Part shown: piece after piece, positions 1 through 9,500 of the stretch
Layout: each line of letters begins with the position of its first letter
Position numbering within the stretch: position 1 is the first letter of the stretch
Origin: Hymenopellis radicata
Taxonomy: Eukaryota > Basidiomycota > Agaricomycetes > Agaricales > Physalacriaceae
Assembly: GCA_015501595.1 (NCBI GenBank)
Contig: JADNRX010000578.1
Location: 1-31,559, forward strand
DNA: 31,559 bases
Reading direction: 5' to 3'
Notes under the pieces: model-generated
What the model was told of the DNA's origin: nothing
Databases searched by the model: none
What the model saw: the letters and a program-made list of their open reading frames with translations, nothing else
Program-made: the position numbers and the translations under genes

Positions 1-333
1 CTTAATTAAACATATCCATAGGTCAATTTTGCGCAGATGGCTCCTTGGCTTGGGCTAGCGGGCAATGTCCTGCATATTCTGGTGATTACTAGCGCCCGCC
101 GTCGTCGAGTAGCACGTATGTTCCTATCCACGTACAGCCGTTCGCTATACCAGAGAAGGATGATGATCCTGAGGAACTGGTGGATATGGTCGCGGGCCTT
201 GATGAAGGTAGCATTTACCTTCATCACAGACAGTGAAGGGCGGAAAGTAGACTTCAAGGTGAATACTTGTCAAACTGTCAGCCCATGAATCTAAAGCTCT
301 TTACTCATATTATCCGCCTTACAAGCAACCTTG

Positions 334-341
334 GTGAGTAG
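334..341 (+). repeat. Target site duplication, left copy
   Basis: GTGAGTAG directly precedes the hAT element. It is also the first eight bases of the host intron, so it holds the 5' splice donor (GT at 334-335, after LTSNL plus the first base of a Gly codon). Confidence 0.88.
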
Positions 342-359
342 TAGAGACCTCAACGAGTC

Positions 360-540
360 CGACGCGAGTTAGACTCGCGATCCGGGACGTGAGTACTCAC
401 GTCCAAAAAGGTCCTGCTCAGACTCGCGTCGCACTCGACTCGCGATGACTCGTGAGTATCTGCGAGTCCACTCGCGAGTCATCGCCTCGAGTCCGAGTCA
501 CCTCGGATACTCGTGAGTACTCGCGAGTCCGTACAGCCGT
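360..540. repeat. Left subterminal repeats of the hAT element
   Basis: There are many copies, on both strands, of the short palindromic unit ACTCGCGAGT and variants such as GACTCGCGA, CTCGTGAGTA and GTGAGTACTCAC. Similar units recur at about 1290-1440. Such arrays at both ends are typical transposase-binding regions of hAT elements. Confidence 0.7.
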
Positions 541-609
541 ACACCTCCCAGTATTCATGCCCAGTGAGCATCCCCGGGCAATGGCACGGGGACACTCAGC
601 TGTGCATGA

Positions 610-730
610 GGTAGGGTGGGGGGTGGTAGCTGTAGGAAGGGGTGGTGGTGGAGGGGTGGTGGTGAGATGGCGGGAGAGTGGTGAGATGGCGGGAGAGTGG
701 TAGCAGAGGAGGAAGATGGAGGTGGTGGTA
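610..730 (+). repeat. G-rich low-complexity tract inside the hAT element
   Basis: The tract consists of GGTGG, GGGGTGG and GGGGGG runs, and the unit GGTGAGATGGCGGGAGAGT occurs twice in tandem at about 660-698. It is strongly strand-asymmetric and could form G-quadruplex structure on the plus strand. No coding potential is recognised. Confidence 0.6.
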
Positions 731-787
731 GTAGTCCTGATACAAAGAAAAACTCACCTGTCTCCTGTTCTCCTGCGCAATCTCACT

Positions 788-878
788 GTCCACCTAACGC
801 GACACAATCCTGCCACGACCGCTGGCCACCCGATGCGACACAATCCCCCCACGACCGCTGTCCACCTAACGCAACAGC
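788..878 (+). repeat. 36-bp minisatellite, about 2.5 units, inside the hAT element
   Basis: The unit starts CACCTAACGCGACACAATCC and continues through CCACGACCGCTG. It repeats at about 36-bp spacing with a few substitutions, and a third partial unit follows. Open frames across it are products of the repeat and resemble no known protein. Confidence 0.6.
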
Positions 879-1289
879 GTTACCTCCTCCCGCAAACTGT
901 CCCGGTCGCGATTGTCGTCCTGGGCCTGGTTGTCGTCCTAGTCGCCAGTAGTCGTAGTAGTCGTCCTGGTTCTGGTCGTCGTTGTGTCCTATGCTGCTTC
1001 ACGGAGACAGCAGCAGCAGGCCCGGCACAAAGCCCAGGCCAGAAACACACCTCACAGCTGTCTGACAATCGTCAGGACAGCAGAGGCGACAATCGTCGCG
1101 CTCTGGGATGTGGTGATGGTGGTAAGATAGAGAGAGTTACCATCCGATTAGACGCTTACGCGTCGCTTCGGGACTCGGCCCGAGTCGCCGGATCTGGCGA
1201 AATTGTTGCGTATAGCTCGTTTGAGCCACGCAAGGGTCCGTTTGAGTTGCTAAAAATTTGTAAATTAAGATAAAATACATACCTAAATA

Positions 1290-1439
1290 TTTGCGAGTCA
1301 TTGTGTGATGACTCGTGGTCCGCAGATGGATACTCAGACCCGCGACCGGACTCGCGAGTACGTGACTCGCGAGTCACACGAGTGCGAACGCCGAGGTGCC
1401 CGAGGCGAGTCGAGTCACCAGATGACTCGGTGACTCGGT
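1290..1439. repeat. Right subterminal repeats of the hAT element
   Basis: This array contains GACTCGCGAGTACG, GACTCGCGAGTCAC and a triple GACTCGGT run just inside the right terminal repeat. It mirrors the left subterminal array. Confidence 0.7.
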
Positions 1440-1457
1440 GACTCGTTGAGGTCTCTA

Positions 1458-1465
1458 GTGAGTAG
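1458..1465 (+). repeat. Target site duplication, right copy
   Basis: GTGAGTAG directly follows the element and is identical to 334-341. It recreates a second donor-like sequence that leads into the rest of the original intron (1466-1508, ending CAG). Confidence 0.88.
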
Positions 1466-2129
1466 CCGCCATTGCTCTAACACGAGTGAGGCTAACAAGG
1501 GATCTCAGGCAGCGACATCCTCGCCCACCGACTGCCTGTACCGAAGATGGTCACACCAGAATCCTAGAGAAGAGGTTCTTAAGCGTACCTCGTCCTACTC
1601 CCACCAGAACTTCTGAAGCGACTCGATACGATGCTCGTCTTCAATACGCCCTTGAGGGAATCCATACTCCAAGTCGTCGATCTCTGGTTGAAGGACGTTG
1701 CCGAGCGATTGAAGGGATGCAGGTGGGCGTCGACGATACTGCCTGCAACCTACTCTCCAAGCAAGGGTACTCGCAAGTGTACGGAGTGCGCGCCATTGCT
1801 CGCGTCGTCCGCACCGATGTACTGTTCCCTTTGGCCCAAAAGCTGTTGAAGGGCACTATTAGGTCGTTCGTCTGACTGTTTGCAGAAACTGTTGGAATAT
1901 TACTGACACCGGAACCACAGGGACAGCGACATTGTGGTTATTCGTGAAGCCAAGACGAAACGTCGCAAGACAATCATCCAAGCGCGGTGAAACCAAATGC
2001 TGAAGTGTCCGAAATCCTGTAGTAGGAAACTACTACTCAGCTGTTGGACGGATTTTACTACATCTGTACACTATCACTCATTGTTTAGAGTATTGCAACA
2101 CCACTCGTACAATGCCGGTTAAACACTTA

Positions 2130-3425
2130 CTTCAACTGGCAGCAATACCATGCAACCAATGACACCTATCTTATAACCAGGCGCCTCCGAATCTCTGAAC
2201 AAGAATGGTCCAACAATATTCCTACAAACAGACGAGTCAGATTGCGCCAGATAAGAACCAACATGAAAACAGCTTACCGGGCAGCAACATCCAGGAAGAC
2301 AGCAGCACTGGCAATGACCTTGTTCATCTGGCCACAGACGTTACCAGAGACAACGGACAATCCCAGTACGAAAGTAGCATTCGAAGTGACAGTTTACAAA
2401 CAAGTCAAACAGCAACATTTCGAACGAGGTCCAACTAGTGTGTACAGTATCCCATAAGTCGCGCAGCCTGGCTTGGCCTATGTGATCATCCCGAAGCCAG
2501 CAACCGTTGGAAGGTTAGTAGCCGCCATAAGGTATGTCCTATTACCCTTGGACAATTTCGTGTTGACGTGGATAGCAAGCAGAATGCTATAACAGGGTTA
2601 GACAATGTCCACTGCTATTAACATTCTGACATACATCAACGCGATGATGACTCCGTAAGGAATCTGATGTGTTGAAGCCAAATCTGCAGCAGTTGAGATC
2701 AACACCGAGGCGCAAACGACAGCGGCCAAGCGTACCCTTCGACAATGATGGGACCAAAGTTGGAAGTTCCACCGTTGGGTACATTGGCGGTACAGGTAAA
2801 GCCGAATAAATAGATCTTAACATCCATGAACACTTTCCGAGACCTGACTCGCCTTCCATCTAAATAGAGAACTGTGAGGATGTGTACTCAGAGTGAAGGG
2901 TTTCAAGTGGGCTCACTCTCTGTTGTCGGTCAAATTCGGGTCGTCGTGTTTGCGACTTACGATGAGTCGCTCCGTACGGTTAAACCGGTACAGCGAATCA
3001 GGGATAAAGATGAAAAGAACGACCGCCCGACTGCACAGAGCACCCACGATTAAGAACTCGTACTTCCACGAAGTAAAGGCACCTTTGATCTAAACGGGCG
3101 TAAGAATGCGCACCTCGAGAAGAGGAGAATCTTACATGTCCGATGCCGTATCCAAGTAAACCACCCAGTGCAATGACTAGGCCGCTGGCGCTACACAGCC
3201 ATAAGGAAAGGTTTGCCGACACAAGAAAGCCACTTACAGGTACCAGTATCTGATGTGCGCTGGAACTTGTCCTCGCGTATACCACATGCCGGTGATGAGC
3301 ACAAAGGCGGGGTCAGCGGTGGCCTCGAACGCGCCGGAAAGAATACGCAGAATGGCCAACTCGGTGAAGTTTCGACTGGCCACTTGCGCCATGAGGAGAA
3401 CACCCCACATGAAGATCTTCAAGTT
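2130..3425 (-). pseudogene. Dal5/allantoate-permease-type MFS transporter relic
   Basis: Read on the minus strand, this is a degenerate MFS transporter of the anion:cation symporter group (Dal5, TNA1 and relatives). Pieces in order are FMWGVLLMAQVASRNF, LRILSGAFEATADPAF and ITGMWYTR (about 3420-3260), a membrane helix ending GGLLGYGIGHV (about 3140), and KYEFLIVGALCAVG and IPDSLYRF pieces (about 3070-2990). Then come IYLFGFTCTANVPNGG and SNFGP (about 2820-2740), LLQI and PYGVIIALM pieces (about 2700-2620), ATNLPTVAGFGMIT (about 2525-2480), VVSGNVCGQMNKVIASA (about 2350-2290) and NIVGPFLFRDSEAPGYKIG (about 2220-2160). Frames change repeatedly and a stop follows GFGMIT. An intron fits between the last two pieces. 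The N-terminal helices are missing or unreadable, though a weak trace may reach about 3640. It converges on the ClpB relic. It would normally be a plasma-membrane carrier for a small organic anion or vitamin. Confidence 0.82.
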
Positions 3426-3429
3426 ATTT

Positions 3430-4645
3430 CAGTCAATACAAGCATCGATAACGCGTGCATTTCGACGTCTAAGACTTCTGTTTAAAACATTTGGTTATGT
3501 GCTTGGTGAGAAGATTAATCGGGCCCGTCTGTGTCGAATATACAACCTAAAAGTTGCCCAGCGAAATGCAGCATCATTCAGCCCGAGAAAATGGCTCAGG
3601 TCTGCCGTTATGAAAATCCTGGTCATGCCTGCCTCCGCAGAGCTTCTACACCCATACGTTCTGCGGGGTTGGAGCGGTTACACAGAGGAACGGGGAAGTG
3701 GCAGTTTCAAGGTGGGAGGAGTAGGAGTTTACCTGCAGAAAACTTTGCTGAGAAAGGCAACATGGCGCACAGCCCGCAGCCGCAGCCCAACTCGTGGTGA
3801 CGGTCCGGCACGCTGAATAGTGACTGGCCGCAATGATGTTCAGGCAGGATGTCGACATTCCATTATTGGCGCGCAATCGCGTCGGGAGGCCGGGCGGCGG
3901 GCGGCCAATGCAGTCGCGTCGGGGACCAGAGAACTTCGGCCGATCAGGGGCAGCCAATCGTAGTACTCGCACCGGAGCGTTGTGCGCGCAGATCAAGATA
4001 GTCAAGAAGATAAATGAAAGTCGAAGTCAAGTCTGAAAAGAACAAGACGAGATGCCACGTGTCGAAAGCAAGATGCCACGTGTTCTAAGCAAAGATTCCA
4101 CTGCTGCAAGATCAAAGCATGCCGATATGGTCAAAACAAGTCGAAATGAGCGTGAAATACCCCGCCATGATTTTTGTCCGCTGGGGACCTTCATAGGCGA
4201 TCGGCGTGCTTTCCTTTGTCTACTTACAGTAACTTGGAACCCTCCGGGTTCATTTGAGTGATGTGTATTTATACAACGAACACCTAACAGTACGCATTAA
4301 GTTATCTCAACCTCGATTCGTTGGCAGTGCTTCTCTTCGCCTGTCTGAACCAGTACAACTCAGACCATTTTTCCGATAGACAGACGTTTCACATTTGTGT
4401 ATCTTCACGGTACCAGGAGAGGATTAGAATATCACCTTCTGCTCTGTCGGCCGGGCGATATACAGCTTCTGAATCCCATAAAGTACACGAGAGTCAAAGA
4501 GGCGCGAAATGAAAAGCGAGTTTCGCCTTCTGGCCACCTTCGTCGCCGGCGCGGCATCAATCCATATCAACCGATGTTTGTTCAATTGTGCCCTAGACTG
4601 CGATGCTTAGAGGCGAAATGGTATGCTCTAAGAAAATCTTGATAT
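3430..4645. other. No confident gene
   Basis: Short open frames occur on both strands, the longest about 119 codons on the minus strand at 3646-4005. None shows recognisable domains, paralog support or a coherent spliced structure. A GATGCCACGTG motif occurs twice about 30 bp apart near 4050-4082. The 3530-3640 part may hold the very decayed N-terminus of the adjacent MFS relic. Confidence 0.5.
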
Positions 4646-4727
4646 ATTGTGAGCTAGTACTGACATCCAAATTGAGGAAACACCAAATGTCCCAAGCCGT
4701 AAAAAAGAAGCAATCGTCCTGCGCGCG

Positions 4728-6937
4728 CTAGCATTCTCCGAGGAAACTGTTCTTCGGCATAGGCTGCTTATAATCGTCGACCCACGTCGTCAGATTGGGG
4801 TTCGAATACGCTTCAATGTACCTGGAAAACGGGTGCGAGTCAACAATATACAACAAACACAATAGCGCCCTGAACGCACTCCTCGATATACGCCTTCGTG
4901 GGGTAATCGTCTGGGTCGCAGCCAACATTGATGGCACCCTTAGGCTGGTATACGCGTATGTAGTCGATGCTCATCGTCGTCGGGAACGTAATATGCTCGA
5001 GATCAACCTCACCAAAGTTCCCAGACATGCCCAGATTCGCGAGGATGTACTGCCGCCGCCACATACTATGAGTGATCATCTAGATTGAACATGGAAAAAC
5101 TCACCATGGGCTCCTGAGGAACAGGTCGCGCCCCAATCTCGACACGGCTGTCAGCAGCAGCACCAGGTCCTCTGAACGTCCACGCGGGGTTGCCGTCGTT
5201 CAGCCAAGTGATATACTGCAACGGTCAATTTTAGGAGGCCAAAGTCAAAGAGAGCGCCCTACGCTATCATCGTAGCCTGAAATTCCAAGTCATCAGTACG
5301 TGAGAGGCGGCGGGGATATAAAGACGAAGTACCTGGCTTATACTCGAATCCATAGATCGAAAAGCACCCTCCCGCCAACTCATAACAATCTTGATCTATC
5401 CACGTCCGAATTAAAGAGATGAGCCATCGAGGCATGTCAAAATATCTTACTCGTCTTGGACACTACAGACGTCGCTTGCTGGTACACACCACCCAGGTAC
5501 GTGTTCAGTTCCGATATAGTCTCGTCATAAATCTCGAGATTGTTATCCGTCGCATTAAACCACTCGTAGTGGTAATTGAAGGGCTTCAAATTTAGAGGAC
5601 AGTGAGTCAAGTGTCAGTGGAGAATGAAACCTCACTTACAGCCCACTGACTAGACTGCGACACGTATCCTTGTTGGTTTGACACAGTAGCCTCAAAGACA
5701 TCGATCTCAGGAGCCGACCGTCCGACGAACGTCTTGTCCGAATGCATAGGTCCGGGGTGAGATTCGCCGGGACATGTACATCTCGATAACCTCTGACCAG
5801 GGAGGTAGGACAAGTCTTCCGCCATGAGAGGTTGTCCGTCAACGGTCTGATTCTTGACAGTCCCGACGTCGCACGCGTCGTACGTATAAGGCCACTAATA
5901 CCGACATCAGAGTGTATTCCAAATCATTGTCACCGTTCAGACTCACCATACCATCCAAGCTCGCACCGTAACCCGCACGGCCGAGATTACCCATAGCCCA
6001 CACGGCAGGCCACAGTCCAGCAATGTTGTTCGCACCAGGCAAGGTGACCGAAGCCTCAAGCAGACCCCCGGTAAAACAGAACTTGTTCCAGGTCGACATC
6101 ATCCCGCCTTGCCACGGCAGATCATGCGTAGGCTTCGCTGAGAGCGTTATACGCAACACGCCGTCCTTCGTAGTGATCGCTGCAGGATCATACCACTCCA
6201 TGTTATTCGTTAACCAATAATGCAGATCGACGGCTTCCCAATACGGATCCTCGCCGGGATAGAAGGAACGACCGTCGACGTTGAACTCGTCGCTGAAGAC
6301 CAGCTGCATTTCTTCGCCAGTCTCCAAGGAGAGTTTTGTGTACGCGTCTTTTGGTGTATCGAGGTCGATTAAGCCGAAATTCCCTGGTATCTCGGGGACC
6401 TAGGGGATCGATCAGCCACCTATAATGAGAGAAGGTAAACGCGAGGCTGCACCTGTCCGCTCCCATTGATACCTCCGAGATTGAAGCCGCCTTGTGTCGA
6501 GAGCATCGTTTTGGTAAAATAACTTGCGATGGGGAATCCAGCACTAAGCACAAATGAGATGAATTGCAAGATGGAAGGAATGAGAGAGACAAACAAAAGA
6601 GCAACTAGGCCGATGCCCAGAATCATGAGACAACCGAGGTTGGTGATACCTCTGTAGGTCAAGACGGACCCGCCGGCATCGTTCTTCATGTCCCGTCGCG
6701 GGTCGGGATTGTGAAGATAGTCGTCTGGCTCAGGGAGGGTTGGGGAAAGGTCTGAGCCCCAGGACGCCGGATCCGCGGATAGGGAGAACTAGGCGCGTAT
6801 ATTTGGTCAGAGATGCGTGCAGTGACGGGGAGACGACATACCTTGTCCGAAATAGAAGGAGCAATCGACGGTCGGCCACCACCACTTTGGTAAGGCCCGT
6901 CGTTCTTCTGCGACGACGTCAGACTAAGTCTGGACAT
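4728..6937 (-). CDS. SKN1/KRE6-like beta-glucan synthesis protein (GH16), copy 1
   Basis: Ten exons (minus strand): 6842-6937, 6453-6788, 5947-6399, 5640-5894, 5451-5583, 5333-5395, 5263-5276, 5105-5215, 4880-5049 and 4728-4821. They give 574 residues with no stops, and introns are 47-58 nt. The protein is a type II membrane protein. It has a cytosolic N-terminus with a PEPDDYLHNPDPRRD motif, one membrane helix at about 79-103 (ITNLGCLMILGIGLVALLF), and then a lumenal SKN1 domain of the glycoside hydrolase 16 fold. The catalytic motif EIDVFE is intact (E358, D360, E363). Other family blocks are DEFNVDGRSFYPGEDPYWEA, WPYTYDACDVG and YGFEYKPGYDDSYITW. The family acts in the secretory pathway or at the cell surface in beta-1,6-glucan assembly. 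The start is the first ATG giving the same QKNDGPYQSGGG segment as copy 2. The gene name is by family only. Confidence 0.93.
6425..6853 (-). repeat. 429-bp near-identical block, copy 1
   Basis: This matches 11198-11626 base for base with one difference seen (6675 G versus 11448 T). It spans part of intron 2, all of exon 2, all of intron 1 and the end of exon 1. Confidence 0.88.
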
Positions 6938-7205
6938 TTGAAAATGTCGAATCATACCAACGACGCGTTGCTCGCCATTGAGCGCACGCTGGGGGCCCCG
7001 CCGAGGCTGGTGGTAGACTGGTCGGGCAGAAGATGTGTCTTCGACGGCGACATTGCCCGCTTCTCGTATGGACGGTTGGCGGAGGGCGCCATGCTCGTGG
7101 TTCAAAAAAGAAAGGCAGGAAGAAAGAGCGACTGGAGAGACAAGGCAAGAAAGAGATGCTAAAACTCGGGGGCAAAGGCAGACTTCGGTATTGCAGCATG
7201 AGCTA

Positions 7206-7934
7206 GAATATTGGCATCCATTAATAGTCCTCCTCTTCCAGTTCGCCGGCTTACTTTTTGATCCCAGGAACGGATGATGAGTCGGCCGTATGGGAACCCT
7301 GAGACGCGTCCAGCCAGGACTTGTCGACGCGTATCGTTCCCTTCCGCTATTGTAACCTGCAACGCCGTTCAAGTTGGAGATTTGGACATTGAATACTGTC
7401 CTTTTGTCAACGAGGCTGAATCCCGGCTGGAAGCTTCGTCGAGGCGGGCACCTTGACTGCCGCCACGATGGCCATCAGTTTCGGACCCTGCAAAAACACG
7501 AAATAAACTGGAGAAATCAGCTGGAATTGAATTTATTGAGGAGGATTACCTGTAATGTAACTTAGGCAACGCCAATCCTTTTAAGTAACCGGCTATCATC
7601 ACCAGTAACTTAGTCTGCCAGTAAAGCACGAGAAATTCGCATGTGTCGATAATTATAATTATGATAAGACCAAGTCACTCGACCAGTCGAGTAAGGAGGG
7701 AAGACCGACATCGTGGAAGAAAGGAAGGGACTTTATTTTATTTGCAGACTCACGGCAGCAGCAGAGGTTGAGGTAACACAGCCACCGGAAGACTGGCGCA
7801 AGAATCCGATCATCCGCGGGAGCATGGGTAAGCATCTTTGTCACATTTTCCGCCTGTCATCCGTGCGTTGTACTATTTCTTCATGTAGTTTCCATCTCCT
7901 AGCACACCCTCCTCTGACTGTCAGGTAGCCCGAC
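7206..7934. other. No confident gene upstream of GH16 copy 1
   Basis: Several frames of 60-90 codons overlap on both strands, but none shows a known motif or a spliced continuation. The duplication shared with the region upstream of copy 2 ends near 7205. Confidence 0.5.
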
Positions 7935-8540
7935 GCCTTTAAACGTGACGTGAACGCGCGCTCTAAATTGAACCCCACACGCGAATACAGGCGAATACTG
8001 CGGGAGAGAATCTTTCTTTCACCAGTGGTCACACTTCTATTCATCAAGATGCATTACACGCGGTTAGTACTTAGTATCTGACAGGCAATGTGGATTTGAT
8101 GTGGATGGTGCCAGTTCCGGTTCCGTGTATTTTTATGTCTGCAATCCAAACGCATACTGTCTTGCCTGAGACCAGATTCCCGGACTTGGAGCGTGTTATG
8201 ATTTGGTCGGGGAGAACGCAGGTCGCTGGGACTCAGAATTAAACGTTGGAAGCTTGGAAAAATAATCTGACAATGATCAAGGTTCTGTTCGGCACTGTCT
8301 GTTGACTTCTCCTCCATTATTCAGCATATCCCCTTCAATTCAAAGGAGCACTTTGGCTGTTGGCCATCAGCGCCATCAAAACGATGCGACTTGGATACGA
8401 CCGGACATGATCTCCGTGAAGTGAGTACCAAGTGAGTACTACTACTGCATTCATTCCTCGAGATGGACGCGGGCTGAGTCACCGTAGTAGCGATCACTAT
8501 GGATGGTAAGCCATCGTACACTGGAATGCATTGCAATATT
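7935..8540 (+). repeat. Dispersed duplicated segment R1, copy a
   Basis: This aligns with 19545-20170, with scattered indels. Shared blocks include TTCATCAAGATGCATT, CAGTTCCGGTTCCGT, GCGYGTTATGATTTGGT, GTCGCTGGGACTCA and CACTTTGGCYGTTRGCCATC. Also shared is ATGATCTCYGTGAAGTGAGT, which looks like an exon end followed by an intron donor. It is non-coding as it stands. Copy b runs straight into a relic of the seven-helix family, so R1 may be a decayed 5' part of such a gene. That is inference. Confidence 0.7.
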
Positions 8541-8925
8541 CAACTCCTTGTATGCTCCTTGCTTGTCTACTATTCGCGCAGACCGCTGACGGGACTCACG
8601 ATCCAAACTGATTCATAGCCGTTCGGTCCTTGCCGCACCGAAAGGTCCCATCGGCTTTTTGGTGTCCTGTTTCTTCGAGGTAGACTCAATTAAAGTTGAT
8701 CTAGTCGCAATTACCAGACTCCGAAAAGGTCAAGACATTGTTACACATCCACAAGGCCGTTTTCATCGTCTAAGGCAAGTTTCCCCACGCAGACCGATAC
8801 AAGGATCGCAGCGACCAATGTGCCGACCGGCTATGCGAGCGTAAATTGAGGGCATCACCGGCGACCGCTGTCGGATGCATGTCCGAGGCCGATGTTAGCG
8901 AATAGTACCAGTATAAAGTGAACGT
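8541..8925. other. No gene seen between R1a and the FPPS relic
   Basis: There are only short frames with no recognisable protein motif and no clear repeat. Confidence 0.5.
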
Positions 8926-9384
8926 TTGAACAGTGGACCAATTTGGACGATTTGGAGCGCATTCTCCCACACGATTTCCTCTGAAGAAGCTGCCCGTCGC
9001 GCCAAATTCGAGAGTGTCTGGCCCCTCATCAGGCAGCAGCTGCTTGATCTTTTCAATGGTGAGGGAATGCCTAAGGAAGCCGCACAGTGTTACGAAAGAG
9101 TACCTTTCCTTGATTCCTAGCCGTCGTCCTTATTCAACACCGCGCGCGCGTTGGCATCCGCCGAGCAGCTCAAGGTCCTGGATGAAAATTATGGACGCAA
9201 GGATAAGGAGTGCGGGGCTAGGGTTAAAACTATGTATGAGGAGTTAAGGTTACGGGATGTTTATGTGGAATATGAGAAGAAGGTGTATGCGGTATGATTG
9301 ATGCTATTCCTGAGGGTGGTGAGGGGAGGCTGAAACGGGAGGTTTTTAAAAGTTTTGGGAAATGTTTACCAACGGCAGAGCTAG
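8926..9384 (+). pseudogene. Farnesyl-diphosphate synthase relic with catalytic core deleted
   Basis: The N-terminal piece (to about 9117) reads RRAKFESVWPLIRQQLLDLF and GEGMPKEAAQCYER, typical of the start of eukaryotic farnesyl-diphosphate synthase (ERG20). A TAG at 9118-9120 follows. The same frame then continues with the family's C-terminus: ARALASAEQLKVLDENYGRK, DKECGARVKTMYEELRL and VYVEYEKKVYA (9121-9294). After a frameshift come MIDAIPEGGEGRLKREVFKS and finally LGNVYQRQS with a stop at 9382-9384. The roughly 200 central residues, including both aspartate-rich DDxxD motifs that bind Mg-diphosphate, are absent. It therefore cannot make farnesyl diphosphate for sterol or isoprenoid synthesis. 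It converges on GH16 copy 2, whose stop is about 115 bp away. A functional copy must lie elsewhere, because the enzyme is essential in fungi. Confidence 0.87.
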
Positions 9385-9500
9385 GGCCTGTGTACGTTTT
9401 TATGGTGCTTGTGCGAGCTAGTACCGATATCCACATTGAAGTAACACCGAACGAGGCATGTGATTAGAACAAAGCAATCGTCCTACCCTCAACGCACCCG

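Larger units (their letters stand above)
342..1457. mobile_element. Non-autonomous hAT-type DNA transposon, 1116 bp
   Basis: The element is bounded by perfect 18-bp terminal inverted repeats, TAGAGACCTCAACGAGTC at 342-359 and its exact reverse complement at 1440-1457. The same 8 bp, GTGAGTAG, flank both sides. An 8-bp target duplication and a terminus fitting YARNG are hallmarks of the hAT superfamily. Both ends carry dense subterminal repeats built on CGAGTC/GACTCG, as hAT transposases often require. The interior has no recognisable transposase, only G-rich and minisatellite sequence, so movement would need a transposase supplied in trans. It sits in an intron of the ClpB relic, right after the donor site. 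The intact repeats and target duplication suggest a fairly recent insertion. Confidence 0.88.
198..1990 (+). pseudogene. ClpB/Hsp100 disaggregase relic (Hsp78-like), C-terminal part
   Basis: This is a decayed copy of the second AAA+ module and C-terminus of a ClpB-type protein disaggregase. The phrasing is closer to mitochondrial Hsp78 than to cytosolic Hsp104. Readable pieces, in order, are LDEGSI (198-215), ITDSEGRKVDFK (about 223-258), IIRLTSNLG (about 309-334, completed by the next exon), GSDILA (1509-1525), EVLKRTSSY, LLKRLDTMLVF, ESILQVVDL and DVAERLK (about 1590-1710), then GYSQVYGVRAIARVVRTD and LAQKLLKGTI (up to 1862). After a 58-nt intron (1863-1920) comes RDSDIVVIREA, with a stop at 1988-1990. 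The pieces lie in different frames, so there are at least three single-base indels. An intron at 334-1508 contains the hAT element; without it the intron would be 51 nt. The N-terminal domains are outside the window or lost. Family identity is firm; the Hsp78 assignment is from memory of the motifs. It should be non-functional. Confidence 0.85.
4650..7205 (-). repeat. Tandem duplication unit 1 (GH16 gene plus flanks)
   Basis: This unit aligns with 9408-12005. Matching sequence starts about 80 bp beyond the stop codon (AGCTAGTACYGAYATCCA in both). It runs through the whole gene and ends about 260 bp upstream of the start codon (TTCAAAAA followed by GAAAGAGCGACT). The offset inside the best block is 4773 bp. 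Confidence 0.85.

Noticed and set aside
716..1273. 185-codon plus-strand frame inside the hAT element as a transposase
   Set aside because: It is a product of the minisatellite and G/C-rich repeats. It contains no hAT catalytic blocks or BED/dimerisation motif.
342..1457. CRISPR-like or satellite array from the repeated ACTCGCGAGT units
   Set aside because: Spacing is irregular, units occur in both orientations, and they are confined to the ends of a TIR-bounded element, so they are subterminal transposon repeats.
2205..2438. 77-codon Q/S/N-rich plus-strand frame as a gene
   Set aside because: It is antisense to readable MFS relic sequence (VVSGNVCGQMNKV, NIVGPFLFRDSEAPG) on the minus strand.
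6686..7372. 228-codon minus-strand frame across the GH16 copy 1 start as a longer N-terminus
   Set aside because: It reads through intron 1 and includes 5' flank. The paralog supports a start near 6937 and splicing at 6841/6789.
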